Assembly (NCBI GenBank): GCA_947475415.1
Contig: CANJLH010000001.1
Location: 248,001-312,000 of the forward strand
Origin: Caulobacteraceae bacterium
Lineage (GTDB): Bacteria > Pseudomonadota > Alphaproteobacteria > Caulobacterales > Caulobacteraceae
Length of the DNA: 64,000 nucleotides
Direction: 5' to 3'
The notes under the pieces were generated by a model. That model was not told where the DNA came from and did no database searches. It saw nothing but the letters and a program-made list of their open reading frames with translations. Position 1 is the first letter of the stretch, and each line of letters starts with the position of its first letter. Position numbers and translations under genes: made by a program. This document shows positions 1 through 8,584 of the stretch, in pieces.

Positions 1-104
1 GATATCCAGTTGGGAATTGTGAAGCTGGTGAGGTCCCGAAGCGCGGCCACCGCTACCAGGGCGGGGAACGCCAGTATGAGCAGATATTGCAGGAGATGGA
101 GCAT
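1..104 (-). CDS. cpaA: Prepilin peptidase CpaA/TadV, N-terminal part only
   Basis: The complement of the first 104 bases encodes a protein starting MLHLLQYLLILAF and reaching LRDLTSFTIPNWI at the window edge. A hydrophobic first helix followed by an Asp and then T-x-x-IPN is the start of the A24 prepilin peptidase family, whose first catalytic Asp lies in this stretch. The enzyme is an inner-membrane aspartyl protease that trims the leader of Flp pilins. It lies directly downstream of two pilin genes on the same strand, as in pilA-cpaA of Caulobacter. The gene continues outside the window, so only about 34 residues can be read. Confidence 0.8.
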   Translation of the reverse strand, partial: MLHLLQYLLILAFPALVAVAALRDLTSFTIPNWI

Positions 105-248
105 GCGGGACCTCGGTCTGGCCGCAGGATCGCGGCAACCGGTGAACAGAGCGTTGTCGTCCGCGCGGCGACACCGACGCGCCGCAACAGAAAAGGGCCG
201 CGGCGCTTTCGCACCGCGGCCCCATCTTGGTGCCTTAGGCCTTCAGGC

Positions 249-413
249 TTACGGCATCTTGCTCGCAACGCTGTTGAACGTGCCGCCGACCTTGCCGCCC
301 AGGGTGGTCAGGGCCGCAACGAGAACCAGGGCGATCAGGGCGGCGATCAGGGCATACTCGATGGCGGTGGCGCCGGATTCGTCCTTAGCGAAACGCGAAA
401 TGAACTTGCTCAT
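249..413 (-). CDS. pilA: Flp/Fap-type pilin, copy 1 (54 aa)
   Basis: This is a major-pilin subunit of the Flp (type IVc, tad) pilus. The protein starts MSKFISRFAKDESG and continues ATAIEY followed by an uninterrupted hydrophobic helix of about 20 residues. G-A-T-A-I-E-Y is the Flp pilin signature: prepilin peptidase cuts after the Gly, and the Glu and Tyr at +4/+5 are conserved in the family. The usual length is 50-65 aa. The ATG at 413 was chosen over a longer upstream reading because it follows an AAGGA ribosome site and gives the canonical short basic leader. It is the second pilin of a tandem pair and precedes cpaA on the same strand. Confidence 0.93.
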   Translation of the reverse strand: MSKFISRFAKDESGATAIEYALIAALIALVLVAALTTLGGKVGGTFNSVASKMP

Positions 414-481
414 GGGTTTATTCCTTCCAGTCTGGGTACAAGTTGAACGTAGGTTACTAGGCTTTAGAGGTCGTCGCCCCG

Positions 482-646
482 TTAGGGCATCTTGCTGCCG
501 ATACCGTTGAATGTGTTTCCGATACCGTTTCCAAGTAGAGTCAGTGCGGCGATGAGGGCTACACAAAGCATCGCGGCGATAAGTCCGTACTCGATGGCCG
601 TGGCGCCAGACTCGTTCTTGACAAACTTGGTCACGAACTTCGTCAT
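482..646 (-). CDS. Flp/Fap-type pilin, copy 2 (54 aa)
   Basis: A second Flp pilin lies 68 bases upstream of the first and has exactly the same length. It reads MTKFVTKFVKNESG, then ATAIEY, then a hydrophobic helix, and ends GSKMP like its neighbour. By eye about 33 of 54 residues are identical, with a fully conserved cleavage and Glu/Tyr region. The hydrophobic part differs (a Met-Leu-Cys in the helix) and the C-terminal half is richer in Gly/Asn. The pair looks like a tandem duplication followed by divergence. Both are leftward and probably transcribed from the AT-rich region at 647-948. Whether both are assembled, or one is a minor pilin, cannot be told from sequence. Confidence 0.9.
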   Translation of the reverse strand: MTKFVTKFVKNESGATAIEYGLIAAMLCVALIAALTLLGNGIGNTFNGIGSKMP

Positions 647-713
647 CCCTCGGTCTCCGTTGCTCTAACGAGGGCGTCTTCGTGGAACCCTCGCGGGGTT
701 GCGCCCCAATCTG

Positions 714-762
714 AATCTGAGATTTGCACCCTCGACCTTAATTCCAAGTAAATCTGAGATTT
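714..762. repeat. Two copies of a palindromic 12-mer upstream of the pilins
   Basis: AATCTGAGATTT occurs exactly twice, at 714-725 and 751-762, 37 bases apart start to start. Its core is the inverted repeat AATCT-N-AGATT, so each copy is itself a dyad. They lie 68-116 bases upstream of the first pilin start inside an AT-rich island. Repeated dyads at this distance are typical of operators for a dimeric regulator. No known regulator is assigned. Confidence 0.6.
738..752. promoter_or_regulatory. CtrA-like site (near-match) upstream of the pilins
   Basis: TTAA-N7-TAAA departs from the CtrA full site TTAA-N7-TTAA at one base. It overlaps the start of the second 12-mer dyad. In Caulobacter the pilA promoter is activated by CtrA, so the site is plausible, but the region is AT-rich and chance matches are likely. 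Confidence 0.35.
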
Positions 763-809
763 CTTCTTCAATTTTATTATGGTATACTTCGGTTTACTAT
801 TATTATCGG

Positions 810-817
810 TTAACCAT
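810..817 (+). promoter_or_regulatory. CtrA half-site TTAACCAT
   Basis: An exact TTAACCAT octamer, a described CtrA half-site form, lies between the leftward pilin operon and the rightward CpaC-N/TadE cluster. From here CtrA could act on either unit. The stretch 647-948 has no gene that I can support and is otherwise an AT-rich divergent promoter region. Confidence 0.35.
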
Positions 818-948
818 GTCGCCGAAATCGGGGAGATTCGGCCCGCCAGACATAAGATTCTCACGCGCGCGCGTTAGGGCGGCGCGGCGTTCAAGGTTTA
901 TTGACCATTCGGAAGCGACCCTGTGGCCTGCACCACGGGAGCCCGCCG

Positions 949-1365
949 ATGCGCCGAGCCACATTTTTCTTCGCCGCCTTTCTCTTGACCGCCTTGCCCG
1001 CGGCCGCCGAGACCCTCAATGTTCAGATGGATCAGAGCGCGGCCCTGCGCCTGTCCGTCCCGGCGCGCGATGTGGTGATCGGCAATCCCAACATCGCTGA
1101 CGTCAACCTTCTGGACGCGCGCCGGTTGGTGGTGATCGGCAAATCCTTCGGCGTCACCAACCTGCTGGTCATGGATCAGGCCGGCCGCACCATCCTGGAC
1201 CGCACCATAGTGGTGTCGGCCGCGGCGCCATCGATGAAGTATTTCCGAGGCGACGAAGTGCGCAACTACGCGTGCACGGACCGCTGCGAGCAGATCTCCT
1301 CGTCGCAAGGCTCCGTCGCGGCTGTCGCCGCCGCGACGCCCCAGGCGCCGACGACCACTCCTTAA
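949..1365 (+). CDS. CpaC N-terminal-domain-only pilus protein
   Basis: A secreted 138-aa protein. After an N-terminal signal peptide (MRRATFFFAAF, cleavage near AAAE) comes one domain of about 75 residues resembling the N-terminal domain of RcpA/CpaC secretins (T2SS/T3SS pilus N domain). Its marks are a V-P-A-R-D-V-V-I-G-N-P-x-I-A-D-V core and the L-V-V-I-G-K-S-F-G-V-T-N-L turn. There is no secretin channel domain, and the C-terminus is an Ala/Pro/Thr-rich tail. It probably binds near the tad outer-membrane secretin or pilotin. The start at 949 is chosen because it precedes the signal peptide and follows GGGAG. It begins a rightward cluster with two TadE-like genes. Confidence 0.75.
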   Translation: MRRATFFFAAFLLTALPAAAETLNVQMDQSAALRLSVPARDVVIGNPNIADVNLLDARRLVVIGKSFGVTNLLVMDQAGRTILDRTIVVSAAAPSMKYFRGDEVRNYACTDRCEQISSSQGSVAAVAAATPQAPTTTP

Positions 1366-1421
1366 AGGTCACTTAAGACTGGGCGGCTATGGTCTGGATC
1401 GAGACTCCAGGAGCCGCCCAC

Positions 1422-2006
1422 ATGGCGCTTAGAAAAGCGCGAACCTCGTTCCTCCGGCGCTTCAGCCGCGCCCACCGCGGCGCGGCGGCGGTCGAGTTCG
1501 CCTTTATCGCCTTCCCGTTCCTGTTGTTGCTGTTCGGCATCGTCGAGCTGGCGATGGTCTTCGTGGTGGCGACGACCCTGGAGGGCGCGACCGACTCCGC
1601 GTCTCGGCGGATCCGCACCGGCGAATTCCAGACCAGCGGCGCCACCTCAAAGACCGACTTCCGCGACCTGGTCTGCGCGCGCATGTCCTGGCTAGCGGGC
1701 GGCTGCGCGGCCAAGCTGGTTGTCGACGTACAGACATTCGCTGTCGGGGACTATGTGACCGCGGCGGGGAGCACGCCGCAGAACCCGACCACATTCGACC
1801 CGCTGACCACCTGCTTCTCAGCCGGCGGGCCCGGGGACATCGTGCTGGTGCGCACCTACTATCCCTGGACCCTGTTCACACCGCTGCTGAACAGCGCGCT
1901 GCAGAACATGGGAACCGGCACCGGCAAACGACTGGTCTCCGCCGTCGCCGCGTTCCGCAACGAGCCCTACAACAACGATGCCACGGTCGGCGCCAAATGC
2001 ACCTGA
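1422..2006 (+). CDS. TadE-like pseudopilin
   Basis: A 194-aa TadE-family protein. A short basic N-terminus (RRFSRAHRGAAAVEF) leads into a single hydrophobic helix with the TadE motif R-G-x-x-A-V-E-F and a downstream E-L, followed by a periplasmic domain with several Cys. TadE and TadF are pseudopilins processed by the same prepilin peptidase as the Flp pilin and are needed for pilus assembly. The start at 1422 has AGGAG about 9 bases upstream; a longer reading from 1389 has none. Its 3' end overlaps the next TadE-like gene by 10 bases, so the two are very probably translated together. Confidence 0.85.
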   Translation: MALRKARTSFLRRFSRAHRGAAAVEFAFIAFPFLLLLFGIVELAMVFVVATTLEGATDSASRRIRTGEFQTSGATSKTDFRDLVCARMSWLAGGCAAKLVVDVQTFAVGDYVTAAGSTPQNPTTFDPLTTCFSAGGPGDIVLVRTYYPWTLFTPLLNSALQNMGTGTGKRLVSAVAAFRNEPYNNDATVGAKCT

Positions 2007-2542
2007 GTCGACTTCTCCGTGACACCCGCGGCCTGTCCGCGGTGGAATTCGCCCTCGTGGCGCCACTGATGGTGCTGCTCTACATGGGCCTGGCCGAGCT
2101 CACCCTGGCCATGATGGCCGAGCGCCGCGCCAGCCACTCGGCCTCCGCGGTTGCGGACCTCGTAGCCCAGTCGCCAGCCTCCATGAGCAGCGCCGATCTC
2201 GACAAGGTGCTCTATATCGGCAAGGCGGTCGTGGCCCCCTTCCCCACCGCCGGGCTCTCCTTGCGCATATCCAGCGTAAAGGCCGATGCGGCGCTTTCGC
2301 CAAAGGTGGTGTGGAGCAAGACCAGCGGGCCGGACCTGACCCGCTATAGCCAGGGCTCCACGGCGCCCAGCTTCCCGTCCGGTCTGCTGGCCGCAAATGA
2401 AACCGTGATCTCAGCCGACGTGCTCTACAAATATGACACGCCGCTCAAGCAGATCATCCCACGGACTCTCAACTTCAAGACCACCTTCTATCTGCGGCCG
2501 CGCCGCGCCGACGCCATCGCCTGTCCGGACTGCCCGGCCTAA
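1997..2542 (+). CDS. TadE/TadF-like pseudopilin
   Basis: A 181-aa TadE-like protein. The N-terminus RDTRGLSAVEFALVAP is the conserved R-G-x-x-A-V-E-F-A-L-x-x-P motif, followed by a hydrophobic segment to about residue 40 and a periplasmic remainder. It ends with a pair of Cys in CPDC. The start lies inside the 3' end of the preceding pseudopilin gene, indicating translational coupling. Its last four bases overlap the convergent aminotransferase gene. With 949-1365 it forms a three-gene accessory pilus set, separate from the main cpa operon that runs leftward out of the window. Confidence 0.85.
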   Translation: MHLSRLLRDTRGLSAVEFALVAPLMVLLYMGLAELTLAMMAERRASHSASAVADLVAQSPASMSSADLDKVLYIGKAVVAPFPTAGLSLRISSVKADAALSPKVVWSKTSGPDLTRYSQGSTAPSFPSGLLAANETVISADVLYKYDTPLKQIIPRTLNFKTTFYLRPRRADAIACPDCPA

Positions 2543-3306
2543 AGGTCCGATGCGGCGGCCGTGAGTTCATCGACCAGCCGCAACGCCGCCACAGGCCGGC
2601 CGTCCAGCCACGCCACTGGCCGCACGCCGATCAGGCTGTTGGTGAGGAATATGGCTTGGGCGCCAGCCAGCGCGCTCGGTGCGGTGCGGACTTCTAGACA
2701 CTCCAGACCGCGGCGGCCCGCCTCCGCCAGCACGGCGGCGCGCATCACCCCGTCAAGAACGCCACAGTCCAGCGCCGGCGTGTAAAGCCGCCCGTCCTCG
2801 ATCCAGAACATGTTCGCCGCGGTTGCCGAGGTCAGTTCGCCGCGGTTGTTCAACATAAGGGCTTCGTCCGCGCCAGACTCGCGCGCTCCGCGCCGGGCCA
2901 GCACATTGTCCAGGTAGGCCAGCGTCTTCAGGCGAGAAGCGGGCGAGCCTTCATTGCGCCGGACAGTGCTGATGATCACCCGCGCCGGTCCCGATGGTCT
3001 TGGCGCGGCGGCGGCGGTGGCCAGCATCCTGGGCGCGATCGGATCGGGCCGGTCCAGCCCGCGACCGCCGGATCCCGCGGTGAGGGTCAGACGCACCGCC
3101 ACGCGTCCGGGTTCGGTCGCCGCCAGCGCCTCGCCCATCAGCCTCAGCGCCAGCTCGGGGTCTGGCGCCGGCAGTCCCAGGACCTCACAGCCCCGCGACA
3201 TCCGCGCGAGGTGCTCCGCCACCAGCCGTAGTTGGCCGTCCAAGGCCAGCACCGTCTCGAACAGTCCGTCGCCGAGGGTCAGGCCGCGGTCGTCGGGCGC
3301 GATCAC
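2539..3306 (-). CDS. PLP class IV aminotransferase / aminodeoxychorismate lyase-like
   Basis: A 255-aa fold-type IV PLP enzyme. The N-terminus DDRGLTLGDGLFET is the family start signature. The PLP lysine is expected at K127 in SRLKTLAYLDN, and the cofactor-binding stretch TSATAANMFW follows. This combination is nearest to 4-amino-4-deoxychorismate lyase (PabC, folate pathway), but branched-chain and D-amino acid aminotransferases share the fold, so the substrate is uncertain. It appears to start at GTG 3306, five bases after the stop of the upstream class V aminotransferase, so the two are probably cotranscribed. Confidence 0.8.
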   Translation of the reverse strand: MIAPDDRGLTLGDGLFETVLALDGQLRLVAEHLARMSRGCEVLGLPAPDPELALRLMGEALAATEPGRVAVRLTLTAGSGGRGLDRPDPIAPRMLATAAAAPRPSGPARVIISTVRRNEGSPASRLKTLAYLDNVLARRGARESGADEALMLNNRGELTSATAANMFWIEDGRLYTPALDCGVLDGVMRAAVLAEAGRRGLECLEVRTAPSALAGAQAIFLTNSLIGVRPVAWLDGRPVAALRLVDELTAAASDL

Positions 3307-3311
3307 GCCGC

Positions 3312-4490
3312 TTACGTCTCCCGGCTGAGGCTCGCCTCGGCCGCGTCAAGCGCCCGGCGGCCATCCGCGCCATTTCCCTGGGCGTTGAGCGCGTCGGCGA
3401 GCGCGGTCAGGCACAGGCGCACATGCCAGTCGCTGGCCGAGGCGCCCATCAGGCCGATCCGCCAAACCTTGCCCTTCAGGGGGCCCAGGCCTGCGCCGAT
3501 CTCCAGGCCCCAGGCGTTCAGCACATGGGTCCGCACCGCGGCCTCATCGACGCCGTCGGGAACCCTCACCGCGTTGAGCTGAGGCAGCCGGTGGGGCGCG
3601 TCGACCAGGAACGATAGGCCCAGCGCCTCGACCCCGGCAGCCAGCGCACCATGGGTGCGGGCGTGGCGCACGAAGGCGGCCTGCAGGCCCTCCTCGAACA
3701 GCACAACCAGCGCCTCGTGCAGGCCATAAAGTGCGTTGATCGGGGCCGTGTGGTGGTAGGTGCGCCCGCCCTCGCCGCCCCAATAGCTCATCAGCAACTG
3801 GAAATCGAACAGCCAGTTGCGCGGCTTTTCCGTTCGTGCGGCGATGGCCGCCTGGGCGCGGGAGCTCAACGCGATGGGCGACAGGCCCGGCGGCGCCGAG
3901 AGGCATTTCTGGGTTCCCGAATAGATCACGTCCGCGCCCCAGCCCACCGCGTTCACCGGCACGCCACCCAGGGAGGTGACGCAGTCGACGATCGACAACG
4001 CCCCATGCCGCGCGGCGGCCGCGCATAGCGGGTGTGCGTCGCTCAAGGCGCCGGTCGAGGTCTCAGCGTGGACGAAGGCCAGCAGCTTGGCGGGCCGCTC
4101 GGCCAGCACCGCCTCGACCCGCTGCGCATCCACTGGCTGGCCCCATTCGTGATCAACCGTCACCACCTCGGCGCCCGCGCGGCCGGCCATGTCCGCCATG
4201 CGCCCCCCAAAGGCGCCATTGACCGCGATCACCGCCCGCTCGCCTGGCTGCAGCAGGTTCATGATCGCGGCCTCCATGCCAGCCGTACCCGGCGCCGGCA
4301 GCGGCACGCAGGCGTAGCCGGGGGCGTTCATCAGGCGCGACAGCCCCGCCTTGATCTCTTCCATCAGGTCCTGGAAGGCTGGATCCAGGTGGCCGATGGT
4401 GGGTCGGGCCAGCGCCGCCAGCACGCGGGGGCTGACATCGGACGGGCCGGGGCCCATCAGGATTCGTCGGGGGGGATTGAAGCTCTGCAT
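3312..4490 (-). CDS. Class V aminotransferase, serine-pyruvate/alanine-glyoxylate type
   Basis: A fold-type I PLP enzyme of about 392 aa. The early [16 protein letters not shown] is the hallmark of the alanine-glyoxylate/serine-glyoxylate aminotransferase group. The D-C-V-T-S-L-G-G motif and the PLP lysine in [13 protein letters not shown] are present. The likely reaction is transfer of an amino group between Ser or Ala and glyoxylate or pyruvate; the exact pair is not determined. The ATG at 4490 is preferred because the preceding 15 codons add a His-rich stretch foreign to the family. It is the first gene of a two-gene leftward unit with the class IV aminotransferase. Confidence 0.88.
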   Translation of the reverse strand: MQSFNPPRRILMGPGPSDVSPRVLAALARPTIGHLDPAFQDLMEEIKAGLSRLMNAPGYACVPLPAPGTAGMEAAIMNLLQPGERAVIAVNGAFGGRMADMAGRAGAEVVTVDHEWGQPVDAQRVEAVLAERPAKLLAFVHAETSTGALSDAHPLCAAAARHGALSIVDCVTSLGGVPVNAVGWGADVIYSGTQKCLSAPPGLSPIALSSRAQAAIAARTEKPRNWLFDFQLLMSYWGGEGGRTYHHTAPINALYGLHEALVVLFEEGLQAAFVRHARTHGALAAGVEALGLSFLVDAPHRLPQLNAVRVPDGVDEAAVRTHVLNAWGLEIGAGLGPLKGKVWRIGLMGASASDWHVRLCLTALADALNAQGNGADGRRALDAAEASLSRET

Positions 4491-4629
4491 CACCCTCGCG
4501 TGTAACACGTGGTGGTGATTTGGCGCCACGCTCAAGGGCGCGTCATTCTGCGTCCAGGCTCTTTACGGAGAGTCCAGTCCCCCTGAAGCGCCCGCCATGG
4601 TTCTGGAGACCGTGGCGGGCGTGCTTCGT

Positions 4630-5409
4630 TCAGTCGCGGCCCAGGATGCGCTGGTGAATCCTTTCGCGCAGCGGGGCGTCGAGACCCAGGGCCTCATCCA
4701 GGTAGCCGTCCAGCCCGCCGTGCTGGCGCTCGATTTCCTCGAAGGCCGCATCAAGGTAGGCCACGTCCACGGAAACCGCGATGCGCGCGGTGGCCTCGTC
4801 GATCCGCTTGCCCACGTGCCGGTCGATAAAGGTGATCAGCCGCTGGCAGCGCCGGGCGACGTGCGCCGGCTCATTGGTCAGCAGATAGTCGGCCATCATG
4901 TCCTCGTGGCTCACCCCGGCCAGGTGGTGGGTGAGCGCGCAGATCAGCCCGGTACGGTCCTTGCCCGCCGCGCAGTGCACGAGCACCGCCCCGTCGCTCT
5001 GCGCCAGCGCGCGAAAATAGCGGGCGAACAGGTCCATGTGGCGCGGCTCGTGCGGCGCCTTGCGGTAGAACGACAACCCGTCCTGGCGAAACCACTCAGG
5101 CGTGACATCCGCGTCCTTCAGTCCCGCCGCCCAGTCCTCGTCAGCTGTGCCGATGTCATTCTCGATCACATCGGCGGCGAAATCCGCCCAGCGCCGCGAG
5201 GGCTCCCGCTCCCGCTCCGTGCTGCGCCTCAGGTCGACCACCACCGCGACGCCCAGGTCGCGCAGCCGCGCAAGGTCCGCCTCGGTGGCGTGGGCGTGGT
5301 TGGCGCTGCGGTACAGCAGCCCCCGCTTCAAGCCGCGGCCGCACACGGTGTCATAGCCACCGAAGTCGCGGAAGTTGTCGATGCCGTGGAAGTCGATGTG
5401 CCGGGTCAT
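4630..5409 (-). CDS. Dual-specificity/tyrosine protein phosphatase (Y_phosphatase3 type)
   Basis: A 259-aa cytoplasmic phosphatase. The active-site loop HCAAGKDRTG is complete, with nucleophile C146 and the phosphate-binding R152. The N-terminal FRDFGG motif typical of the bacterial tyrosine-phosphatase subgroup lies near residues 13-18. The general-acid Asp is not assigned with certainty. The substrate is unknown; relatives act on phosphotyrosine or phosphoinositides. The ATG at 5409 was chosen because homology begins right after it, whereas the longer reading is the shadow of the neighbouring gene. It lies 43 bases downstream of AMP nucleosidase on the same strand. Confidence 0.85.
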   Translation of the reverse strand: MTRHIDFHGIDNFRDFGGYDTVCGRGLKRGLLYRSANHAHATEADLARLRDLGVAVVVDLRRSTEREREPSRRWADFAADVIENDIGTADEDWAAGLKDADVTPEWFRQDGLSFYRKAPHEPRHMDLFARYFRALAQSDGAVLVHCAAGKDRTGLICALTHHLAGVSHEDMMADYLLTNEPAHVARRCQRLITFIDRHVGKRIDEATARIAVSVDVAYLDAAFEEIERQHGGLDGYLDEALGLDAPLRERIHQRILGRD

Positions 5410-5452
5410 GGTCGACCAATAATATGACCGCGGCGGAAAATCGAGGCGACCC

Positions 5453-6901
5453 TCAACGGAATGGCGGCTCATCGAAACTGCGCAGCTTGCGCGAATGCAG
5501 GGCCGGGCCCTCCTTCCGCAGCAGGTCCATGGCCGCCACCCCGATCTGCAGGTGTTGGGCGATGGAGCGCTCATAGAAGGCGTTGGCCTGGCCCGGCAGC
5601 TTGATCTCCCCGTGCAGCGGCTTGTCGGATACGCACAACAGCGTCCCGTAGGGCGCGCGGAACCGGTAGCCCTGGGCGGCGATGGTGGCGCTTTCCATGT
5701 CGATGGCCACCGCCCGGGATTGGTTGAACCGGAGCGCCGTGGAGGAATAGCGGAGTTCCCAGTTGCGGTCGTCGGTGGTCACCACCGTGCCGGTGCGCAG
5801 CCGCCGCTTCAACATCTCCCCCGACTCACCGGTGACCTGTTCGGCCGCTCGGCTCAAGGCCACCTGCACCTCGGCGATGGGAGGGATCGGAATCTCCGGC
5901 GGCAGCACCGCATCCAACACATGGTCGTCGCGCAGATAGGCGTGGGCCAGCACATAGTCACCGATGGTCTGGCTACCGCGCAGGCCGCCGCAATGGCCGA
6001 TCATCAGCCAGGCCTGGGGCCGCAAGACCGCCAGGTGATCGGTGATGGTCTTGGCATTGGACGGGCCGACGCCGATGTTGACCAGGGTCAACCCCGCCCG
6101 GCCCGGCGCCATCAGGTGATAGGCCGGCATTTGGTGGCGCCGCCAGGGCGCGGCGGTGACGGCCGCCACCGGATCGGGAGTGTCGGCGGTCACCACCACC
6201 CCGCCCGCCGCCGATAGCGCCGTATAGGGTCCGCCCTTTCCCAGCTGATCGCAGGCCCAGCGCACGAACTCGTCCACATAGCGATGGTAGTTGGTGAACA
6301 GAATGAAGGACTGCACGTGCTCGGCCGGCGTACCGCAGTAGTGCGCCAGTCGGGCCAGGGAGAAGTCCGTGCGCAGGCCGTCGAACAGCGCCAGCGGCCG
6401 CTCCACCTCCGCGCTGTGAGTCCATAGGCCGTCGGCCACCTCGTCGCCGATGAACGCCAGCTCTGTGGTGGGGAAATGCCGGGCGATTTCGCCGGCGCTG
6501 ACGTCGGCGGCGCTCAGGTCCGCGGCCTCAAGCACATAGGGAAACGGAATTTCCTGGCTTGACCGGTCCACCGACAGATCGACCCCGAAATCCGCAACCA
6601 GCAGGCTCAGTTGCTCCACCAGATAGTCGCGGAACAGATCGGGCCGGGTAATGGTGGAGGCGTAACGTCCCGGCAGCGACATGCGCGCGTAGGCCCGCCC
6701 CAGCCTGGGATAGGGCTTGCCCGCCGGCCATGCCAGCCGCAGCAGCGGATAGACAAACGCCCCCGCCGCCCGGCGCTCCGCCGACGGCGGAGGCCCACCC
6801 GCCAGGAAGGACTTCAACGCCCCACGCAGGGCGTCGGTGCTGGCGCGGTACTCCGCGTCAAGCTGGGCGACGACGGCGGCGGCCTGTTGCTTGGGGCTCA
6901 T
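5453..6901 (-). CDS. amn: AMP nucleosidase
   Basis: A 482-aa enzyme that hydrolyses AMP to adenine and ribose 5-phosphate (purine salvage and adenylate balance), close in length to E. coli Amn (484 aa). The N-terminal regulatory domain contains RPDLFRDYL and FTNYHRYVDEF. The C-terminal catalytic domain has the nucleoside phosphorylase fold, with NIGVGPSNAKT, MIGHCGGLRGSQ and the ribose-binding AIDMESATIAAQGYR motif. It is the upstream partner of the tyrosine-phosphatase gene. The 243 bases between it and the P450 gene show no recognisable feature. Confidence 0.93.
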   Translation of the reverse strand: MSPKQQAAAVVAQLDAEYRASTDALRGALKSFLAGGPPPSAERRAAGAFVYPLLRLAWPAGKPYPRLGRAYARMSLPGRYASTITRPDLFRDYLVEQLSLLVADFGVDLSVDRSSQEIPFPYVLEAADLSAADVSAGEIARHFPTTELAFIGDEVADGLWTHSAEVERPLALFDGLRTDFSLARLAHYCGTPAEHVQSFILFTNYHRYVDEFVRWACDQLGKGGPYTALSAAGGVVVTADTPDPVAAVTAAPWRRHQMPAYHLMAPGRAGLTLVNIGVGPSNAKTITDHLAVLRPQAWLMIGHCGGLRGSQTIGDYVLAHAYLRDDHVLDAVLPPEIPIPPIAEVQVALSRAAEQVTGESGEMLKRRLRTGTVVTTDDRNWELRYSSTALRFNQSRAVAIDMESATIAAQGYRFRAPYGTLLCVSDKPLHGEIKLPGQANAFYERSIAQHLQIGVAAMDLLRKEGPALHSRKLRSFDEPPFR

Positions 6902-7144
6902 GGGGCGAGACTAGCCGGGGACGCGGCGGGAAGCGAGGTGGGCTGGCGAGGCGGCGATGGTAGGATTTCCGACGCCAAGCGCAAATTTTCGCGGAGCAGT
7001 CCGATGCACTGTACTTTCAGGCCGGGAATTATGAGGTGCGTCCGGAATTGACGCCGAAGCGTTCACGCCAAAAATCCGTAGCCTGAGACCAAAGTGCGGG
7101 CTTCCCGTATTCCGATGTGGCTTATGTCCCCGGATCCCGCGCGC

Positions 7145-8413
7145 CTATCCCCACACCACCGGAAGTCTTGGCGCGGCGAGCAGGCCGGGCGTCGCCCAGG
7201 GCTCGACGCCCGGCTTCAGGCGGAAGCTGAGTATGCGATTCAAGAGTTCCTCCACAGCTATGCGCAGTTCGCGGCGCGCCACGTGCGACCCCAGGCAACG
7301 GTGAGGGCCGCCGGCGAAGGTGAAATGGCGGTTCGAGGGGCGATCAAAGCGCACTTCGCGAGGGTTTTCGAACTCCGCCGGGTCGAAATTTCCGGCGGTG
7401 TTGAAGGCCATCACGGTATCGCCCTTCTTGATCTTCACGCCCCGGATTTCGTGGTCCTCCTTGACCAGCCTGTTGGAGTTGACCAGCGGCTGAATGCGCA
7501 GGAACTCTTCGACGGCCTCCGGGATAAGCGAGGGATCCTCGCGCAGCTTCTGCTGTAGTTCCGGCTGCATGGCCATGCGGCGGAACATCAGCGAGGTGGT
7601 GGCCGCCACGGTGTCGAGCCCACCGATCCACAGGAAAGTCATCGCGCCCATGATCTCGTCGTCGGTCAGCGGACGGCCGTCCACTTTGCCGTGGACGATG
7701 TGGCTTGCGAGCGTGTTGTCGAGCGGGAGGTTGCGCACCACTTCCACGAACTCGCGGTTGTACTTGACCGCTGAGCCTATGCCCCACTTGATCCGCTCGG
7801 CGTTGAAGTTCGAATGCAGGATCGCGTATTCCCACAGGAGGAATTCCTCCAACATGTCCTGAGGGAATCCCATCAGGTCGAGGAAGACGCGCACCGGATA
7901 GATCCGGCCGTAGTCATAGGCCAGGTCCGCCTCACCCTTGTCGGCGAAGCCGTCGACGAGGGTGGTGATGATCGACCGCATCTTGGGCTCAAGCCGCTCG
8001 TTCAGGGCCTTGGGCGAGAACCAGGAATTCAGCAGCAGGCGGTACTTGCCATGTTCTGGCGGATCGACCCCCAGCGGGATCATCGGGAAGGTTTCTCCCA
8101 CCAGGGTATGGAACGCTGCGGCGCCCTTGGTCGAATAGAGCCTGTCGTTCTGGTAAACTTCGCGAATGTCCTCGTAATGGGTCACCACCCAGCATCCGCG
8201 GAACAGACCCGGGGCGTCCTGGTTGTTGTAGAAGACCGGCGGCAGAACCTTATAGACATCTTCGGTGACGCTGAACGGATCGACCAGGGTGTTGGCTTCG
8301 CCATAGGCGGACACGTCGAAGATCAGGTCTTTCGGCACGTGCGCGGGCGCGTCAGGCATATCGGCGGGCTTGGCCCTTGGGCCGCCATAGCCGCGTGATT
8401 CAGTGATCGTCAT
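7145..8413 (-). CDS. Cytochrome P450 (first copy)
   Basis: A 422-aa soluble bacterial P450. The heme-binding loop FAGGPHRCLGSH places the thiolate at C373. The I-helix oxygen motif reads GGLDTVAATTS, the K-helix E-x-x-R is in EEFLR, and the C-helix region has DPPEHGKYR. The protein hydroxylates a small hydrophobic substrate with electrons from a ferredoxin; no ferredoxin or reductase gene is adjacent. A good Shine-Dalgarno (GGAGG) precedes the ATG. It is clearly related to the P450 at 23558-24832 (same DPPEHGKYR and SHxARRE signatures), so the genome carries several of this type. The substrate cannot be inferred. Confidence 0.93.
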   Translation of the reverse strand: MTITESRGYGGPRAKPADMPDAPAHVPKDLIFDVSAYGEANTLVDPFSVTEDVYKVLPPVFYNNQDAPGLFRGCWVVTHYEDIREVYQNDRLYSTKGAAAFHTLVGETFPMIPLGVDPPEHGKYRLLLNSWFSPKALNERLEPKMRSIITTLVDGFADKGEADLAYDYGRIYPVRVFLDLMGFPQDMLEEFLLWEYAILHSNFNAERIKWGIGSAVKYNREFVEVVRNLPLDNTLASHIVHGKVDGRPLTDDEIMGAMTFLWIGGLDTVAATTSLMFRRMAMQPELQQKLREDPSLIPEAVEEFLRIQPLVNSNRLVKEDHEIRGVKIKKGDTVMAFNTAGNFDPAEFENPREVRFDRPSNRHFTFAGGPHRCLGSHVARRELRIAVEELLNRILSFRLKPGVEPWATPGLLAAPRLPVVWG

Positions 8414-8584
8414 GATTTCCTCCGTTTCGTCCCGACGTGGGACCGACGCGCCGCCAGCGACCGGTGCGCCCCGATCCGGCCCAAGCGGCGCTTGGCGCTG
8501 TCATGAATCCAGCGACGTCGTGAGGCGCTTTGATCTGTGTCGAATTTGGCCTCGGAAAAACGGCGTCCCGTGAATGTTCCCATC

